Positions 17,201 to 25,149 of a DNA stretch of 64,000 nt are shown in pieces; within the stretch, counting starts at the first letter, position 1; each line of letters begins with the position of its first letter. The notes under the pieces were generated by a model. The model saw only the letters and a program-made list of their open reading frames with translations, made no database searches and was not told where the DNA came from. The translations under genes were made by a program, and so were the position numbers. The DNA is from Saprospiraceae bacterium (GTDB taxonomy: Bacteria; Bacteroidota; Bacteroidia; Chitinophagales; Saprospiraceae). The DNA lies in NCBI GenBank assembly GCA_020846655.1, contig JADLDL010000277.1, forward strand, positions 1 to 64,000, given 5' to 3'.

Positions 17201-17815
17201 CAAAACACGGGCACAGACACCGCCTTCAACGTGACCATCCGCGATGCCTTGCCGGAGCTGCTCGACGCGTCGACCCTTCGCCTGGAGGCGAGCAGCCACC
17301 CCTGCCGGCTCAGCATGGCGCCCTACGGCACCCTGGTGCTGGGTTTCGAGCACATCCTGTTGCCCGATTCGAACACCAACGAGGCCGCCTCGCATGGGTT
17401 CGCCCGCTTTAGCATTGGGCAGCAGCCCGACAATCCGCTCGGCGCCGCCATTCGCAACCGCGCCGCCATTTATTTTGATTTTAACGAACCGGTGCTGACG
17501 AACTATACCCTGCACACCGTAGGTATACCCCGTGTGAGCGGCACCGAGCCAGAGCCGGCCACCGTGCCACGCCTCCAACTGGAGCCCAACCCCTTGCGGG
17601 AATCGGCTTTGTTGCGCCTGGGCCAGGCCGCTTCCGGCAGTGGCGAGTATGTGTTTGAACTGTTCGACCTTTCGGGCGCCCGGCTGCGGCAGCAAGCGTT
17701 TCGGGGCGAACAATTGCAGGTGCTGCGCGGCGATTTGTCCAAAGGATTCTACTATTTTACGGTGAAAACGGCAGCAGGAGGCCTGGTGGGCAGCGGGAAA
17801 GTGACGGTGCACTAG
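14285..17815 (+). CDS. Giant secreted BNR/Ycf48-like repeat protein with T9SS sorting domain
   Basis: Encodes 1176 residues. A signal peptide (MKSCIFTFCLAACLALPGLR, then AQ) is followed by about 600 residues of sortilin/BNR-type beta-propeller repeats. Their SxDxGxxW-like cores recur at roughly 45-residue spacing: YRSTNGGASWQ, YRSTNNGQSWT, RRSTNNGQTWT, WRSTDQGLSWQ, WRSLDGGANWT. A Cys-containing beta-sandwich region follows (about 620-930), then a DUF7619-type module (YDPNDKAGLP, YLIRFQNTGTDTAFNVTIRD, YFDFNEPVLTN) and a T9SS C-terminal domain (LQLEPNPLRE, LFDLSGARL, GFYYFTVKTA). It is exported and probably surface-attached, perhaps binding glycans or proteins. ATG 14285 is chosen over an upstream in-frame start because it begins the signal peptide. 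Confidence 0.9.
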   Translation: MKSCIFTFCLAACLALPGLRAQTISWQQLGGPFGGGRPVYEGKPGNLFLIYGDNELYRSTNGGASWQKMPTTPASIWYWPLVVGGDGNLYAGKSNELYRSTNNGQSWTLLTEIDHESIGALPGGEILIGTYNKSIRRSTNNGQTWTDVATGVDATAGFFVHPATGDVYTWADNISTGEQGKVWRSTDQGLSWQVVLEGLNLQPYQIAFSPSGGIFIGAIDKIWRSLDGGANWTSIEPALTDTYRDVHVAVSTTGRLFAFEWYVSKYSDDNGATWHPLQDPLGNNFYLFSTSSAGDLLAVRENSLYRSTDNGATWSFASTGILHSTVIDLQHLDNERLLATTNDGLFYSPDGGANWQLVWNEVNLSNLSIGGLNVEATASGIWYFWNGSDIIRFDNNGQTHTVLNTNFNGTNDFENMWVNPVTNALFVSVWDGLFRSTDGGQTFTKLNNFGASGLSFLPDGSVLTTGANGLLKSTDEGSTWFTLSPINLPNAPLVAPDGNLYILDLYLDTEPVLRVSKDLGLTWARIPLNTNMLVSEALAVNSAGHVFIVDYSQSQVWRSVDGGYSFNFLPQFNGYIDYNNKLSVSSSQRLYINVPSKGIYRSAQATTQVKLLAGSVFEDADANCQAENTDPLLPGWFVRAEQNNETLLGYTNTIGQFVLPVLNGNYDLSVVTPNDYWQSCATQVNIPSSNSIGIVDSVGIGLWVAVECPYAEVSISAPFLRRCFPSTIYVNYKNTGTIPAPGAYIEITLDPFLEFNSASVPVQQNGQTLRIELGDLAVLAQGAFSLLCTPSCTVPLGYEHCVSAHIYPDELCSPAPRPQIRTSANCLGSTIQLRIDNVGDAAMDGPLRWYAIDPLNFVEPFGAVASGTFELAAGAYFTTEIQADYPLIQFYAQQSPLYPFNVISSTVIQNCNPSGTPPLSIVNQDDEGPFEDHFCQENIGAYDPNDKAGLPAGLSDKGYIEYGQRLTYLIRFQNTGTDTAFNVTIRDALPELLDASTLRLEASSHPCRLSMAPYGTLVLGFEHILLPDSNTNEAASHGFARFSIGQQPDNPLGAAIRNRAAIYFDFNEPVLTNYTLHTVGIPRVSGTEPEPATVPRLQLEPNPLRESALLRLGQAASGSGEYVFELFDLSGARLRQQAFRGEQLQVLRGDLSKGFYYFTVKTAAGGLVGSGKVTVH

Positions 17816-17864
17816 TGGCGCTGGTTTTGATCTTGAAAAACGATGGATCTTTGGAGTGTCTCAT

Positions 17865-17974
17865 ACGTACTTGGGCATTCGATATTGGACATTCGATATT
17901 CGATATTTTCTAATCAAACAATTGAATATCCAATATCCAATATCCAATATCCAATATCCAATATCCAAGTACGT
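17865..17974. repeat. Heptamer repeat island B (CAATATC/GATATTC), inverted arms
   Basis: Perfect 10-bp outer arms ACGTACTTGG (17865-17874) and CCAAGTACGT (17965-17974) enclose 7-bp tandem units. On the left these are GGCATTC, GATATTG, GACATTC, GATATTC and GATATTT; on the right, GAATATC followed by five CAATATC (17924-17965). The centre is about 15 AT-rich bases. The whole folds into one long hairpin between two same-strand genes. It shares its heptamer family with island A. Confidence 0.9.
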
Positions 17975-18011
17975 AGACGCCGTCCCTTTTTCTTTGACTC
18001 AATCTACACAG

Positions 18012-18530
18012 ATGGCAGCGCCACATTACAACAGACATTCTTTTCGCGACTACCTTTCGTTGCTGCTGCTCTTTCTGCCCCCCGTGTTGTTTGCGGGGCT
18101 GTTGCTGGGCTACCGGGGCGCGCCCCAACTGGGCTGGCAGCCGGATTTCCCGTTTTTGCCCTGGCAGTTTTGGGCGATGGGGCTTTTCGGTGGCGTGGCT
18201 ACGGTGGGGGGCGTGCTGGATTGGCGGTACCACCGCGACCCCTTGCACCTGAATATTTCGAAAAAAGAGCGCGAAGCCGAGGCCTTGGCCTTGGGTGCCG
18301 GGGGCCTGCCCATGTTTGTGCTGATGTGGCTGGCGATGTGGAGCGAGCGGCCGGCGCTGTACCTGGTGCCGATTGTGGTGGTGCTGGTGTACACCGTGGT
18401 GGCCATTTGTTACGACGAGTTTGTGTTTCACCTCCGGCGTTGCGGGCGGCAGGAAACCTTGTACCACCGGCTCCTCGTGTTGGGCAACGGCCTGGCCTGG
18501 CTGGCCTGGTTTCATTTTATTTACTACTGA
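18012..18530 (+). CDS. Membrane protein, unknown
   Basis: Encodes 172 residues with about five hydrophobic segments (for example LLLFLPPVLFAGLLLGY, LPWQFWAMGLFGGVATVGGV, LYLVPIVVVLVYTVVAICY and LGNGLAWLAWFHFIYY) and a charged loop ISKKEREAEALA. ATG 18012 (MAAPHYNRHSFRDYLS) is chosen; the longer frame from 17856 merely reads through the repeat island. No family is recognised. It is followed after 2 bases by another membrane protein gene, so the two are almost certainly translated from one mRNA and may form a complex. Confidence 0.7.
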   Translation: MAAPHYNRHSFRDYLSLLLLFLPPVLFAGLLLGYRGAPQLGWQPDFPFLPWQFWAMGLFGGVATVGGVLDWRYHRDPLHLNISKKEREAEALALGAGGLPMFVLMWLAMWSERPALYLVPIVVVLVYTVVAICYDEFVFHLRRCGRQETLYHRLLVLGNGLAWLAWFHFIYY

Positions 18531-18532
18531 AC

Positions 18533-19057
18533 ATGTACTGGCGCGAATTGCTCCGCCAAAGCCGGCAACACCTGGCGCAGTCCGCTACACCGGCAGCAGC
18601 GGGCTATTCCTTTCGGGCGGGCGCCCACTGGATGGCCGGCCAACTGGCCGAACTCCGGCAACTGCCGCCGGGCGCCTGCCGCAGCGGGGTGGCCTGGAAT
18701 GGCTACGGCCTGCTCAAATCCGGCCTCAGTGCGGCGGGGTTGGGTTGGGTGGGCTATGCGTTGCCCTGGCCGGGACTGCCCGTGGCGCTGCTTGTTTTTT
18801 ATGTGCTGGAGGTGCAATTTTTGTTCCTTTTTCCGTTACTGATCGACAGCCATCCAAAGCCCTTGCTGTCGAGTATCCGTATGAGCTACCGCCTGGGCCT
18901 CTGGCGCGCTGTCGGCAATACGCTGCCCATTGGGGTGTACATGCTGGCGGGATTGTGGAAACGCTCCGACCCCTTGCGACACTGGCACGAAGGGTGCCTG
19001 GCCATCCTGATCTGGTACGAAAAAGAACGCGCTTCTGGCAAATCTTATCTTTCATAA
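18533..19057 (+). CDS. Membrane-associated protein, unknown
   Basis: Encodes 174 residues. An amphipathic N-terminal half (MYWRELLRQSRQHLAQSA) is followed by two or three membrane helices, including LPWPGLPVALLVFYVLEVQF and FLFPLLIDS, and a cytosolic tail ending RASGKSYLS. ATG 18533 follows the previous stop by 2 bases. No family is recognised. The repeated Trp/Arg-rich turns (MSYRLGLWRAV, WKRSDPLRHWHEG) suggest a conserved membrane protein rather than a spurious ORF. The function may depend on its upstream partner. Confidence 0.65.
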   Translation: MYWRELLRQSRQHLAQSATPAAAGYSFRAGAHWMAGQLAELRQLPPGACRSGVAWNGYGLLKSGLSAAGLGWVGYALPWPGLPVALLVFYVLEVQFLFLFPLLIDSHPKPLLSSIRMSYRLGLWRAVGNTLPIGVYMLAGLWKRSDPLRHWHEGCLAILIWYEKERASGKSYLS

Positions 19058-19087
19058 CGCATCTCTCACCACTCAAAACTCCTTTTT

Positions 19088-19219
19088 ATGAAATCTATCG
19101 CATTGTCTATGTTCCTGTTGTGTCAGGTTCTGCTCCTACCGGCACAGGAAGAGCAGGGTAAAATCTCGGACGCCGATTGGGAACAACTCATTCCGCATTT
19201 GCAAATCTTGTCGCATTGA
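19088..19219 (+). pseudogene. Short secreted-protein remnant, 43 codons
   Basis: ATG 19088 opens a signal peptide-like sequence (MKSIALSMFLLCQVLLLPAQ) followed by KISDADWEQLIPHLQ and then a stop at 19217-19219. The stop of the convergent panC begins on the very next base. A real export signal followed by only about 20 residues suggests the 5' remnant of a gene lost by deletion. A genuine small secreted peptide cannot be excluded. No family is recognised. Confidence 0.45.
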
Positions 19220-20083
19220 TCAGCCCGGGGCGCCTTTCAACACCAAATTATCGATCAACCGCACCTCGCCGGCCCAGGCGGCTACGCAGGCGACCACAAA
19301 GTCGGCGTCGGCTCCCTGCGCTACCGGCAGCAGCGAAATGCCGTCGACGATGTCAAAATACTCGGGCCGGAGGCCGGCGGCGGCTAGTTTTTCGAGGGCC
19401 CGGGCCTGCACCGTGGTGGCGTTTTCCTGCACAAAATCGGCCTGGGCTTCCAGCAGGGAGCGGTAGATGACCGGCGCAGCGGCGCGCATAGCGGGCGTGA
19501 GGCGCAGGTTGCGGCTCGACATGGCCAGGCCGTCGGCTTCGCGGGTGGTGGGGCACATGACCAGTTGGATGGGCGAGCGGAGTTGGTCCAGCATATCGCG
19601 CACGATGCTGAGTTGCTGAAAATCCTTTTGGCCCATGTACAGGCGCTGCGGCGCCACGATGTCGAGCAGGCGCTTGACGACGGTAGCCATGCCGATGAAA
19701 TGCCCGGGCCGGAACACGCCTTCCATGACCTGGTCGAGTTGGCGGAAGTCGAGCCGCACGGTCAGTTCCAGGCCGGGCGGGTACACTTCTTCCACCGGCG
19801 GCATCAGGAGAGCGTCGCAGCCGGCCTGCATCAGCAGAGCGGCATCCACCTCGGGCATGCGCGGGTATTTTTCCAGGTCCTTGGGGTCGTTGAACTGGGT
19901 AGGGTTCACAAAAATACTCACCACGGCCAGGTCGCATTCCTGTTTGGCAGCGTGCACGAGGCTGAGGTGGCCTTCGTGCAGGGCGCCCATGGTAGGCGCG
20001 AAACCGACCGTTTTTCCGGCCCGGCGTTCGGCGTTCAGCCAATGCTGCAAATCGGCTACTTTTTTAAAAACCAGCATATCCAA
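19220..20083 (-). CDS. panC: Pantoate--beta-alanine ligase (pantothenate synthetase)
   Basis: Encodes 287 residues, the normal length. PanC joins pantoate and beta-alanine using ATP to make pantothenate for coenzyme A. Diagnostic motifs: PTMGALHEGHLSL (residues 30-42, the HIGH-like nucleotide site), VVSIFVNPTQFNDPKDLEKY, GHFIGMATVVKRLLDIV, YMGQKDFQQ and the KMSKS-like DGLAMSSRN. It is cytoplasmic. ATG 20083 gives MDMLVFKKVADLQ; the in-frame second Met is an equally possible start. The gene stands alone, divergent from the O-antigen-ligase-like gene and convergent with the short remnant at 19088. Confidence 0.96.
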   Translation of the reverse strand: MDMLVFKKVADLQHWLNAERRAGKTVGFAPTMGALHEGHLSLVHAAKQECDLAVVSIFVNPTQFNDPKDLEKYPRMPEVDAALLMQAGCDALLMPPVEEVYPPGLELTVRLDFRQLDQVMEGVFRPGHFIGMATVVKRLLDIVAPQRLYMGQKDFQQLSIVRDMLDQLRSPIQLVMCPTTREADGLAMSSRNLRLTPAMRAAAPVIYRSLLEAQADFVQENATTVQARALEKLAAAGLRPEYFDIVDGISLLPVAQGADADFVVACVAAWAGEVRLIDNLVLKGAPG

Positions 20084-20200
20084 AGTTGATCAGGCCGCAA
20101 AGGTTGAAAAAAATGTGTGGATTGGCGCATACCTCCCCTCGGCCTTCCGCATTCTCCGGCTACCTTTGCCGCATCCGCCACCTTTCAAACTCCCTGCGCG

Positions 20201-22129
20201 ATGGCCTCGTCAAAAACACCGCCACCCAAACGAAAACAGGCACCGGCTGCCCTACCGACAGTAGCCGCAGCGCCGTATCCGGTGCTGCTCTGGCTGGTCT
20301 TGTTTGGCGGCTCCCTGTTTTTTTGGCCGGCTTGCCTGGACCGCTACCTCAGCCCCCGGTTTTTCTTTGCCTCAGCAGCCCTGCTCGTGGCTGTGCTGGT
20401 GCTGTGGCGCCATTGGCGGGGAGCGGCCGACTGGCGTTGGCAGGGTTTTGACCTGCTGCTGCTGGCCTGGTACGGCCTTCATGCCTTGTCGCTGAGTTGG
20501 GCGTTCAGTTGGTCGGAAGGCGTGTTTTACACCCAAAAAGTGGGCTTGTTGCTGGGCGTGTACTGGCTGCTGCGACAAGCCTTGCTGCACGACGAAGCCC
20601 GCACGCGCCGCAGCCTTTGGCAGATTACCGTGGCGCTCACCCTGGTGGCCGGGCTGCTCTTGCTGGTGCAGGTGGGTTTGGCCCTCCGCGAACACGGGCT
20701 CGACAACCAGCATTTGTACGACTATGCCACAGGCGTATTTGGCAACAAAGGACTGGCCTCCGATTTTTTGTTTCTCCTCCTGATTTTAAATATTTGGAAC
20801 AAAGACCAATTTGCCGACAAGCGCCTGTTGTGGGCCTCGGCAGGCGGCTTGCTCCTGCTCCTGCTCCTGCTCCAAACCCGCACCGTGTACCTGGCCGTAG
20901 CGGCGGCCGGGCTGGTGTATTTCCCGGGCCGGGCGTTGCTGGAGCCGGGATTTCGAACTTTTTTTTATAAAAAAATAGTGCCCGCCGGGGTGGCGGCCTT
21001 CGTTGTGCTGGGGGCGCTGATTTTCTGGAAAGGGCAGGGCAGTTCGCTGGCCGAACGCCTCAACCCGGCCACCTACCTCGAAAGCGCAACGGCCAACGAG
21101 CGGCGATTTGTGTGGTACAAAACGGATGTGCTGAACCAGGATCACTTTTGGTACGGCGTGGGCGCCGGCAGTTGGAAAATCTGGTTTCCGTCCAAAAGCA
21201 TCGAAGGCGCCTACCGCTTGCAGGAAAAAAACGTGGTGATCACCCGCGCCCACAACGACTACCTGGAAATACAGGCCGAGTTGGGCATTATCGGGGCGCT
21301 GTTGTTCATCGCCTTGTTTGTCGTAGCGCTGGGTATGGCCGCCTGGGCGGCCCGGACTACGGAGGATACCAGCGAGCGGCACGACCTGCTCAGCCTGTCG
21401 GCCGGTTTGATCGGCTACATGGTGATCCAGTATTTTGACTTTCCGCGCGAGCGCATCGAGATGCAATTGTGGCTGGGGCTGTTGTTTGCGGCGCTGGCCT
21501 ATTACAGTCGGGCGCGTTGGGCGGCATTGCCAGGCCTGCCTGCCCGGCCCTTGGCCCCTGTTTTTTTGTTGCTGCTGTCGCTGGGTTTTGCCTTCAATTT
21601 GTGGATCGGCTGGAACCGGATGGACGGCGAAATCCACAACGCGGCGATCCTCGAGGCGCAGCAGAAAGGCAATTATCCGGCCATGCTGCGCGAAGCCGTG
21701 GCAGCAAGCAATACGTTTTATGAATACAACGATGTGGTGATCCCTTTGGCCTGGTACGAAGGCATTGCGCAGTACCAGATGAACCAGTTTGAGGCGGCGG
21801 TGGCTGCCTTTGAACGGGCAAACCAACTCAATCCCTGGGCTTTCCAGGTGCTCAATAATTACGGATCGGCACTGGTGCAAGCCCGGCGCTACCCCGAGGC
21901 CATTGTTGTTTTTGAAAAAGCGCTGGCGATCAATCCGCGCTACGACGAAGGCAAATTCAACATTGCCTATTCCTGGTATGCCCAGGGCGATACGGCCAGG
22001 GCCCTGGAATGGCTGCACCGCGTGGATACGATACCCAACCCGCCCACCGAAGCCGACCGGCTCAAAAACAAGGCCGTGCTCCAGCAAAAAGCGGAGTTTG
22101 AAAAAGCGATCCGGGCGCCGAGGCAATAG
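20201..22129 (+). CDS. O-antigen ligase (Wzy_C/WaaL-like) membrane protein with C-terminal TPRs
   Basis: Encodes 642 residues. A basic N-terminus (MASSKTPPPKRKQAP) leads into about ten membrane helices. The central region matches the Wzy_C/O-antigen ligase family, including the large periplasmic loop with RFVWYKTDVL, GVGAGSWKIWFP, and the conserved ITRAHNDYLEIQAELGIIG (H-N-D-Y motif). The C-terminal 120 residues contain tetratricopeptide-like helices (AFERANQLNPWAFQVLNNYG, FEKALAINPRYDEGKFNIAY). Such proteins polymerise or ligate surface glycans, in Bacteroidota also protein O-glycans; the substrate here is unknown. ATG 20201 is chosen; TACCTTTG at 20161-20168 is a good -7 box 33 bases upstream. 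Confidence 0.88.
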   Translation: MASSKTPPPKRKQAPAALPTVAAAPYPVLLWLVLFGGSLFFWPACLDRYLSPRFFFASAALLVAVLVLWRHWRGAADWRWQGFDLLLLAWYGLHALSLSWAFSWSEGVFYTQKVGLLLGVYWLLRQALLHDEARTRRSLWQITVALTLVAGLLLLVQVGLALREHGLDNQHLYDYATGVFGNKGLASDFLFLLLILNIWNKDQFADKRLLWASAGGLLLLLLLLQTRTVYLAVAAAGLVYFPGRALLEPGFRTFFYKKIVPAGVAAFVVLGALIFWKGQGSSLAERLNPATYLESATANERRFVWYKTDVLNQDHFWYGVGAGSWKIWFPSKSIEGAYRLQEKNVVITRAHNDYLEIQAELGIIGALLFIALFVVALGMAAWAARTTEDTSERHDLLSLSAGLIGYMVIQYFDFPRERIEMQLWLGLLFAALAYYSRARWAALPGLPARPLAPVFLLLLSLGFAFNLWIGWNRMDGEIHNAAILEAQQKGNYPAMLREAVAASNTFYEYNDVVIPLAWYEGIAQYQMNQFEAAVAAFERANQLNPWAFQVLNNYGSALVQARRYPEAIVVFEKALAINPRYDEGKFNIAYSWYAQGDTARALEWLHRVDTIPNPPTEADRLKNKAVLQQKAEFEKAIRAPRQ

Positions 22130-22143
22130 GGCCGGTTCGGGAC

Positions 22144-22734
22144 TTAGCGGATTTTAAGGGCGCTGTCCGGGGCTTGCACTTGTGCCGGGGCGGGGTTTTC
22201 CGGCTCGTCGTCGATGAGGTAGTCTACTTGCTGGGTGATGGTCCAGGCGCCGTTTTTGTACGTCCAGTGGCGCGAAAATTTGGAAACCTCAATCAGTTTG
22301 GCTCGCCCGGTGGTGGTGATGAGGTACCAGCGTTGCACGCCCAGTTGCAGGGCTTCGTCTTTGCCTGTGGCAAACGCCTGCCAACTGTTTTTGTCGACCA
22401 CCCGCCGGATGTTCTGGCCACCGCCGGCGCGGCGCGCTTCGCAATGGCGGTTCATGGCCAGCACAAACTCCAGCCGGCTTTGGCGCTCTCCGGGGCCGGA
22501 AATGCCCTGGTCTTTATACCACTCCAGGTCGGCAGCCAGCAGGTTTTCGACGGTTTTGATATCGCCGGTATACAAGGCGGCGTCGTACAACAAACTATCC
22601 CGGGCGAACAATTGCTCGGACAAAGTGGTAGCGGCCGTCCGGGTATTTTGGGCGGTGACACCTGGTAAAAAGCCAACCCAAAGCAACAAACCCAGGCTGA
22701 GGCGCAGCAGGTATAAAGAAATCTTGGTGTTCAT
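22144..22734 (-). CDS. Secreted SnoaL/NTF2-like protein (DUF4440-type)
   Basis: Encodes 196 residues. A signal peptide (MNTKISLYLLRLSLGLLLWV, then GFLPGVTAQ) precedes a cone-shaped NTF2/SnoaL-like domain: LFARDSLLYDAALYTGDIKT, VENLLAADLEWYKDQG, GVQRWYLITTTGRAKLIEVS, and WTYKNGAWTITQQVDYL near the end. DUF4440-type proteins are small-molecule-binding or enzyme-like domains of varied role; no catalytic residue can be assigned. The start at 22734 is preferred over the longer frame, whose extra 39 codons translate the repeat island C arm. It is exported to the periplasm. Confidence 0.78.
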   Translation of the reverse strand: MNTKISLYLLRLSLGLLLWVGFLPGVTAQNTRTAATTLSEQLFARDSLLYDAALYTGDIKTVENLLAADLEWYKDQGISGPGERQSRLEFVLAMNRHCEARRAGGGQNIRRVVDKNSWQAFATGKDEALQLGVQRWYLITTTGRAKLIEVSKFSRHWTYKNGAWTITQQVDYLIDDEPENPAPAQVQAPDSALKIR

Positions 22735-22776
22735 GTTTTTGCTTAATTTTTTAATTGGGGAGGGAGGGAGAAAAGG

Positions 22777-22915
22777 CAAAATGTAAAATGTAAAAGTCAA
22801 AATGTAAAAGGGTGAGCATGGGTTGGCGAACCACTTGTGGCATCTGGCCACCTAATTCCACTACCGGTAACCACCCTTTTACATTTTGTATTTTACATTT
22901 TACATTTTGACTTGA
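22777..22915. repeat. Heptamer repeat island C (AAAATGT), inverted arms
   Basis: The left arm (about 22777-22814) consists of 7-bp units AAAATGT, AAAATGT, AAAAGTC, AAAATGT, AAAAGGG and ends in TG. The right arm (about 22872-22915) begins CACCC and continues TTTTACA, TTTTGTA, TTTTACA, TTTTACA, TTTTGAC. The unique centre is about 57 bases and can pair partly (TGGTTGG/CCACC-type). It lies between the PspC-domain gene's end and the SnoaL-like gene's start, both on the minus strand. It is the same family as island E at 60.6-60.9 kb. Confidence 0.85.
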
Positions 22916-22924
22916 CTCTTGCCT

Positions 22925-25066
22925 TTACTCTTGTTTGTCGTCGTCCACAGTATGTACGCGGGGGGAGCCTTCGATTTTCACGGTACTGCTGGCATCCGAT
23001 TTGACTTTTATGTCGTCTTCGGCGTTGATTTTGGCGTAGGAAGTATCGGAGGCCGATATCTCGGCGCGTTGGGTGCGCCAGGCGCCGGCTTCCAGTTTGG
23101 CGCCGTCGGAGAGGTTGGCACGGAGTTCTTCGCCTTTGCCCACCAGTTCCACCTGGCATTTATTGGACAGGGTGAGATCCATTTCCCGGGAATCAAAGAA
23201 ACCCCGGATGCTGGAGGAGCCTTTAGCGGTGATGAAAGACCGGCCTTCTTCAAAACCCCGGATGGTCACCTGGCCGGTGTTGTCGGCGATCAGTGCGGTA
23301 AACACCGGTGTTTTGATGATACAGCGCAGTTGACCGGAGAGGGTTTTGCCCCGGGTGGTCAGGGTGACATCGTCGCCGGTGCGGATATATTCCACAGCGC
23401 TTTGTTCGTTTGGCGCGCCTTCGTAGCTGATGCTGAACTCGTCGTCTTTGATGATTTCGGTATTGAAATTGCCTTCCAGAATGAATTTTTCATAGTAGCG
23501 GCCGTCGCGGAACTGGCGGTCGCCAAATTGCGGGCACTCGCTGCACACCAGGCCCTGAGGAGTCATCCGAAAGGCTTTGTCGGGGTACTGACCGATGTAG
23601 TAATCGCCGTCGGGGTCGGCATAGTCCACGTCGTTGAGCCGGTAGTTGACCACATCGCCAAAGACGATGAACTTGTTGTCGGGCACGCTGATGGTGAGGA
23701 TGATCCGCTGGCCTTTCCATTTTTTGCCGCTGCGGATATCGAAAGCCGTGGGCACGCGCAGGGTGTTGCCGTCGATGCCGACATCGAAGTTCGTGCTGCT
23801 GGCATTTTCAATGGCATCTTCCATGGTGCCGCCACGGGCCCGGATGGTTTGTTTGCATTCAAACTGGCCGTTGAGGCTGCGCCGCACGTTTATTTCCACC
23901 AAATCTTTGATTTTCAAATGCTTGTCGCCGATTTGAATGTCGCCACTACCAAAGCCCCAGTCATCGTATTCGTTCAGGTCGCCCTGGCCGGCCCATTGGA
24001 CGTGCAGGGTATCGGAACGGATGCCGGAGAGGTCCAGGTTTTTGGTGACGTTGCCGCCCTCGCGGTAGTTGCCGAAGGCCATGCCGCCGATCAGGATAAA
24101 GGAAATAAAGTTGAGTGCCCACAACACACCCATGCCGGCGCCCAGCCAGGCGGGGGTTTTGAAGCGAAAAATGGTGCGGCCCAGCCACAGAATCAAGCCG
24201 ACAACCGGAATGCCCACCATAAAAAAGGCGTTAAAAAAACCAAGGTACGTGGCGCTGCCCGAGAGGGGGCTGAAATACGAAATGTAGGGCTGGGCGGTCA
24301 CGAATGCCCAGGTGCCGACTACCCAGAGCGAGCCCAGGCCCAGTACCATCGCACCGGCGATGAGGATGACCAGGGCCAGGGCCAGTTTGCCGAAGATGCG
24401 CAGACAGCCTCCGGCCACGTTTGCGGTGGTGCGGCCGGCCGAGCCGCCGGCAGCAGAGGCACTGAAGTCGTTGACCCGTTTGGACAGGCGTTCGAAGCCA
24501 TGTTCGATTTCGCGGGCGATGTTTTCTACGTTTGCTTTTTCGCCGCGCATGGCCAGGCGCTCGGCGGCACTGCGGGCCGGCGGCATCAGGATCCAGAGCA
24601 AAAGATAGGCCGGTGCGGCAAAGCCGAAGGAGCCCAGCGTGAGCACCACCACGATCAGGCGCACCCAAATGGGGTCGGCGATGCCGAAATAGGCGGCCAG
24701 ACCGGAGCATACGCCGCCGATAACGGCGTCGTCTTCGTCGCGAAACAGTTTTTTGCCGGGGATAAAGGTTTTTTTGCCGGCAGCCGTGCCTGGTTTTTCC
24801 ACGGGTTCGCCACCAAAATCTTCGGGCTTGCCCATCACCTCGATGGCGGCCTCTACATCGGGCAGCATCACGATCGTGCGGTTGCCCAGGCTGGTGCTGA
24901 TGATCTCTCCCAGGCGCGACTCGATGTCGTGCATGATTTCATCGCGCCCCTCGCTTTCGCTGAACCGCCGGCGAATGCTTTCGAGATACGACGACAGATA
25001 TTCATAGGCATCGTCGTCTATGGTCAGGGCATATCCGCCAAGGTTGATATTCAGTATCTTATTCAT
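22925..25066 (-). CDS. PspC-domain membrane protein with C-terminal DUF2807-like beta domain
   Basis: Encodes 713 residues. Residues 1-100 are a cytosolic region (MNKILNINLGGYALTIDDDA, EIMHDIESRLGEIISTSLG) typical of Bacteroidota PspC proteins. The PspC domain spans about 105-164 (KKLFRDEDDAVIGGVCSGLA, then YFGIADPIWVRL, LLLWILMPPA). Four or so membrane helices follow to about residue 360. The last 200 residues are a periplasmic beta-helix of the DUF2807/head-GIN type (VTIRGFEEGRSFITAKGSSS). PspC proteins sense envelope stress in the phage-shock response of proteobacteria; in this phylum the role is less clear. The padR gene lies 83 bases upstream on the same strand, so it probably belongs to the PadR-controlled operon. 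Confidence 0.88.
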   Translation of the reverse strand: MNKILNINLGGYALTIDDDAYEYLSSYLESIRRRFSESEGRDEIMHDIESRLGEIISTSLGNRTIVMLPDVEAAIEVMGKPEDFGGEPVEKPGTAAGKKTFIPGKKLFRDEDDAVIGGVCSGLAAYFGIADPIWVRLIVVVLTLGSFGFAAPAYLLLWILMPPARSAAERLAMRGEKANVENIAREIEHGFERLSKRVNDFSASAAGGSAGRTTANVAGGCLRIFGKLALALVILIAGAMVLGLGSLWVVGTWAFVTAQPYISYFSPLSGSATYLGFFNAFFMVGIPVVGLILWLGRTIFRFKTPAWLGAGMGVLWALNFISFILIGGMAFGNYREGGNVTKNLDLSGIRSDTLHVQWAGQGDLNEYDDWGFGSGDIQIGDKHLKIKDLVEINVRRSLNGQFECKQTIRARGGTMEDAIENASSTNFDVGIDGNTLRVPTAFDIRSGKKWKGQRIILTISVPDNKFIVFGDVVNYRLNDVDYADPDGDYYIGQYPDKAFRMTPQGLVCSECPQFGDRQFRDGRYYEKFILEGNFNTEIIKDDEFSISYEGAPNEQSAVEYIRTGDDVTLTTRGKTLSGQLRCIIKTPVFTALIADNTGQVTIRGFEEGRSFITAKGSSSIRGFFDSREMDLTLSNKCQVELVGKGEELRANLSDGAKLEAGAWRTQRAEISASDTSYAKINAEDDIKVKSDASSTVKIEGSPRVHTVDDDKQE

Positions 25067-25149
25067 TGTTTGATGTTGGTTGAAAAATGAACGGTTTTCG
25101 GCTGGGGCCTTGCGTGCGTTGTCCAGAGTGTGGGGGCTTGGTCTGGTGT

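Noticed and set aside
17865..17974. CRISPR-like short repeats (also the other four islands)
   Set aside because: Units are 7-9 bp with no spacers of 20-40 bp between them, the arms are inverted, and no cas genes are near.
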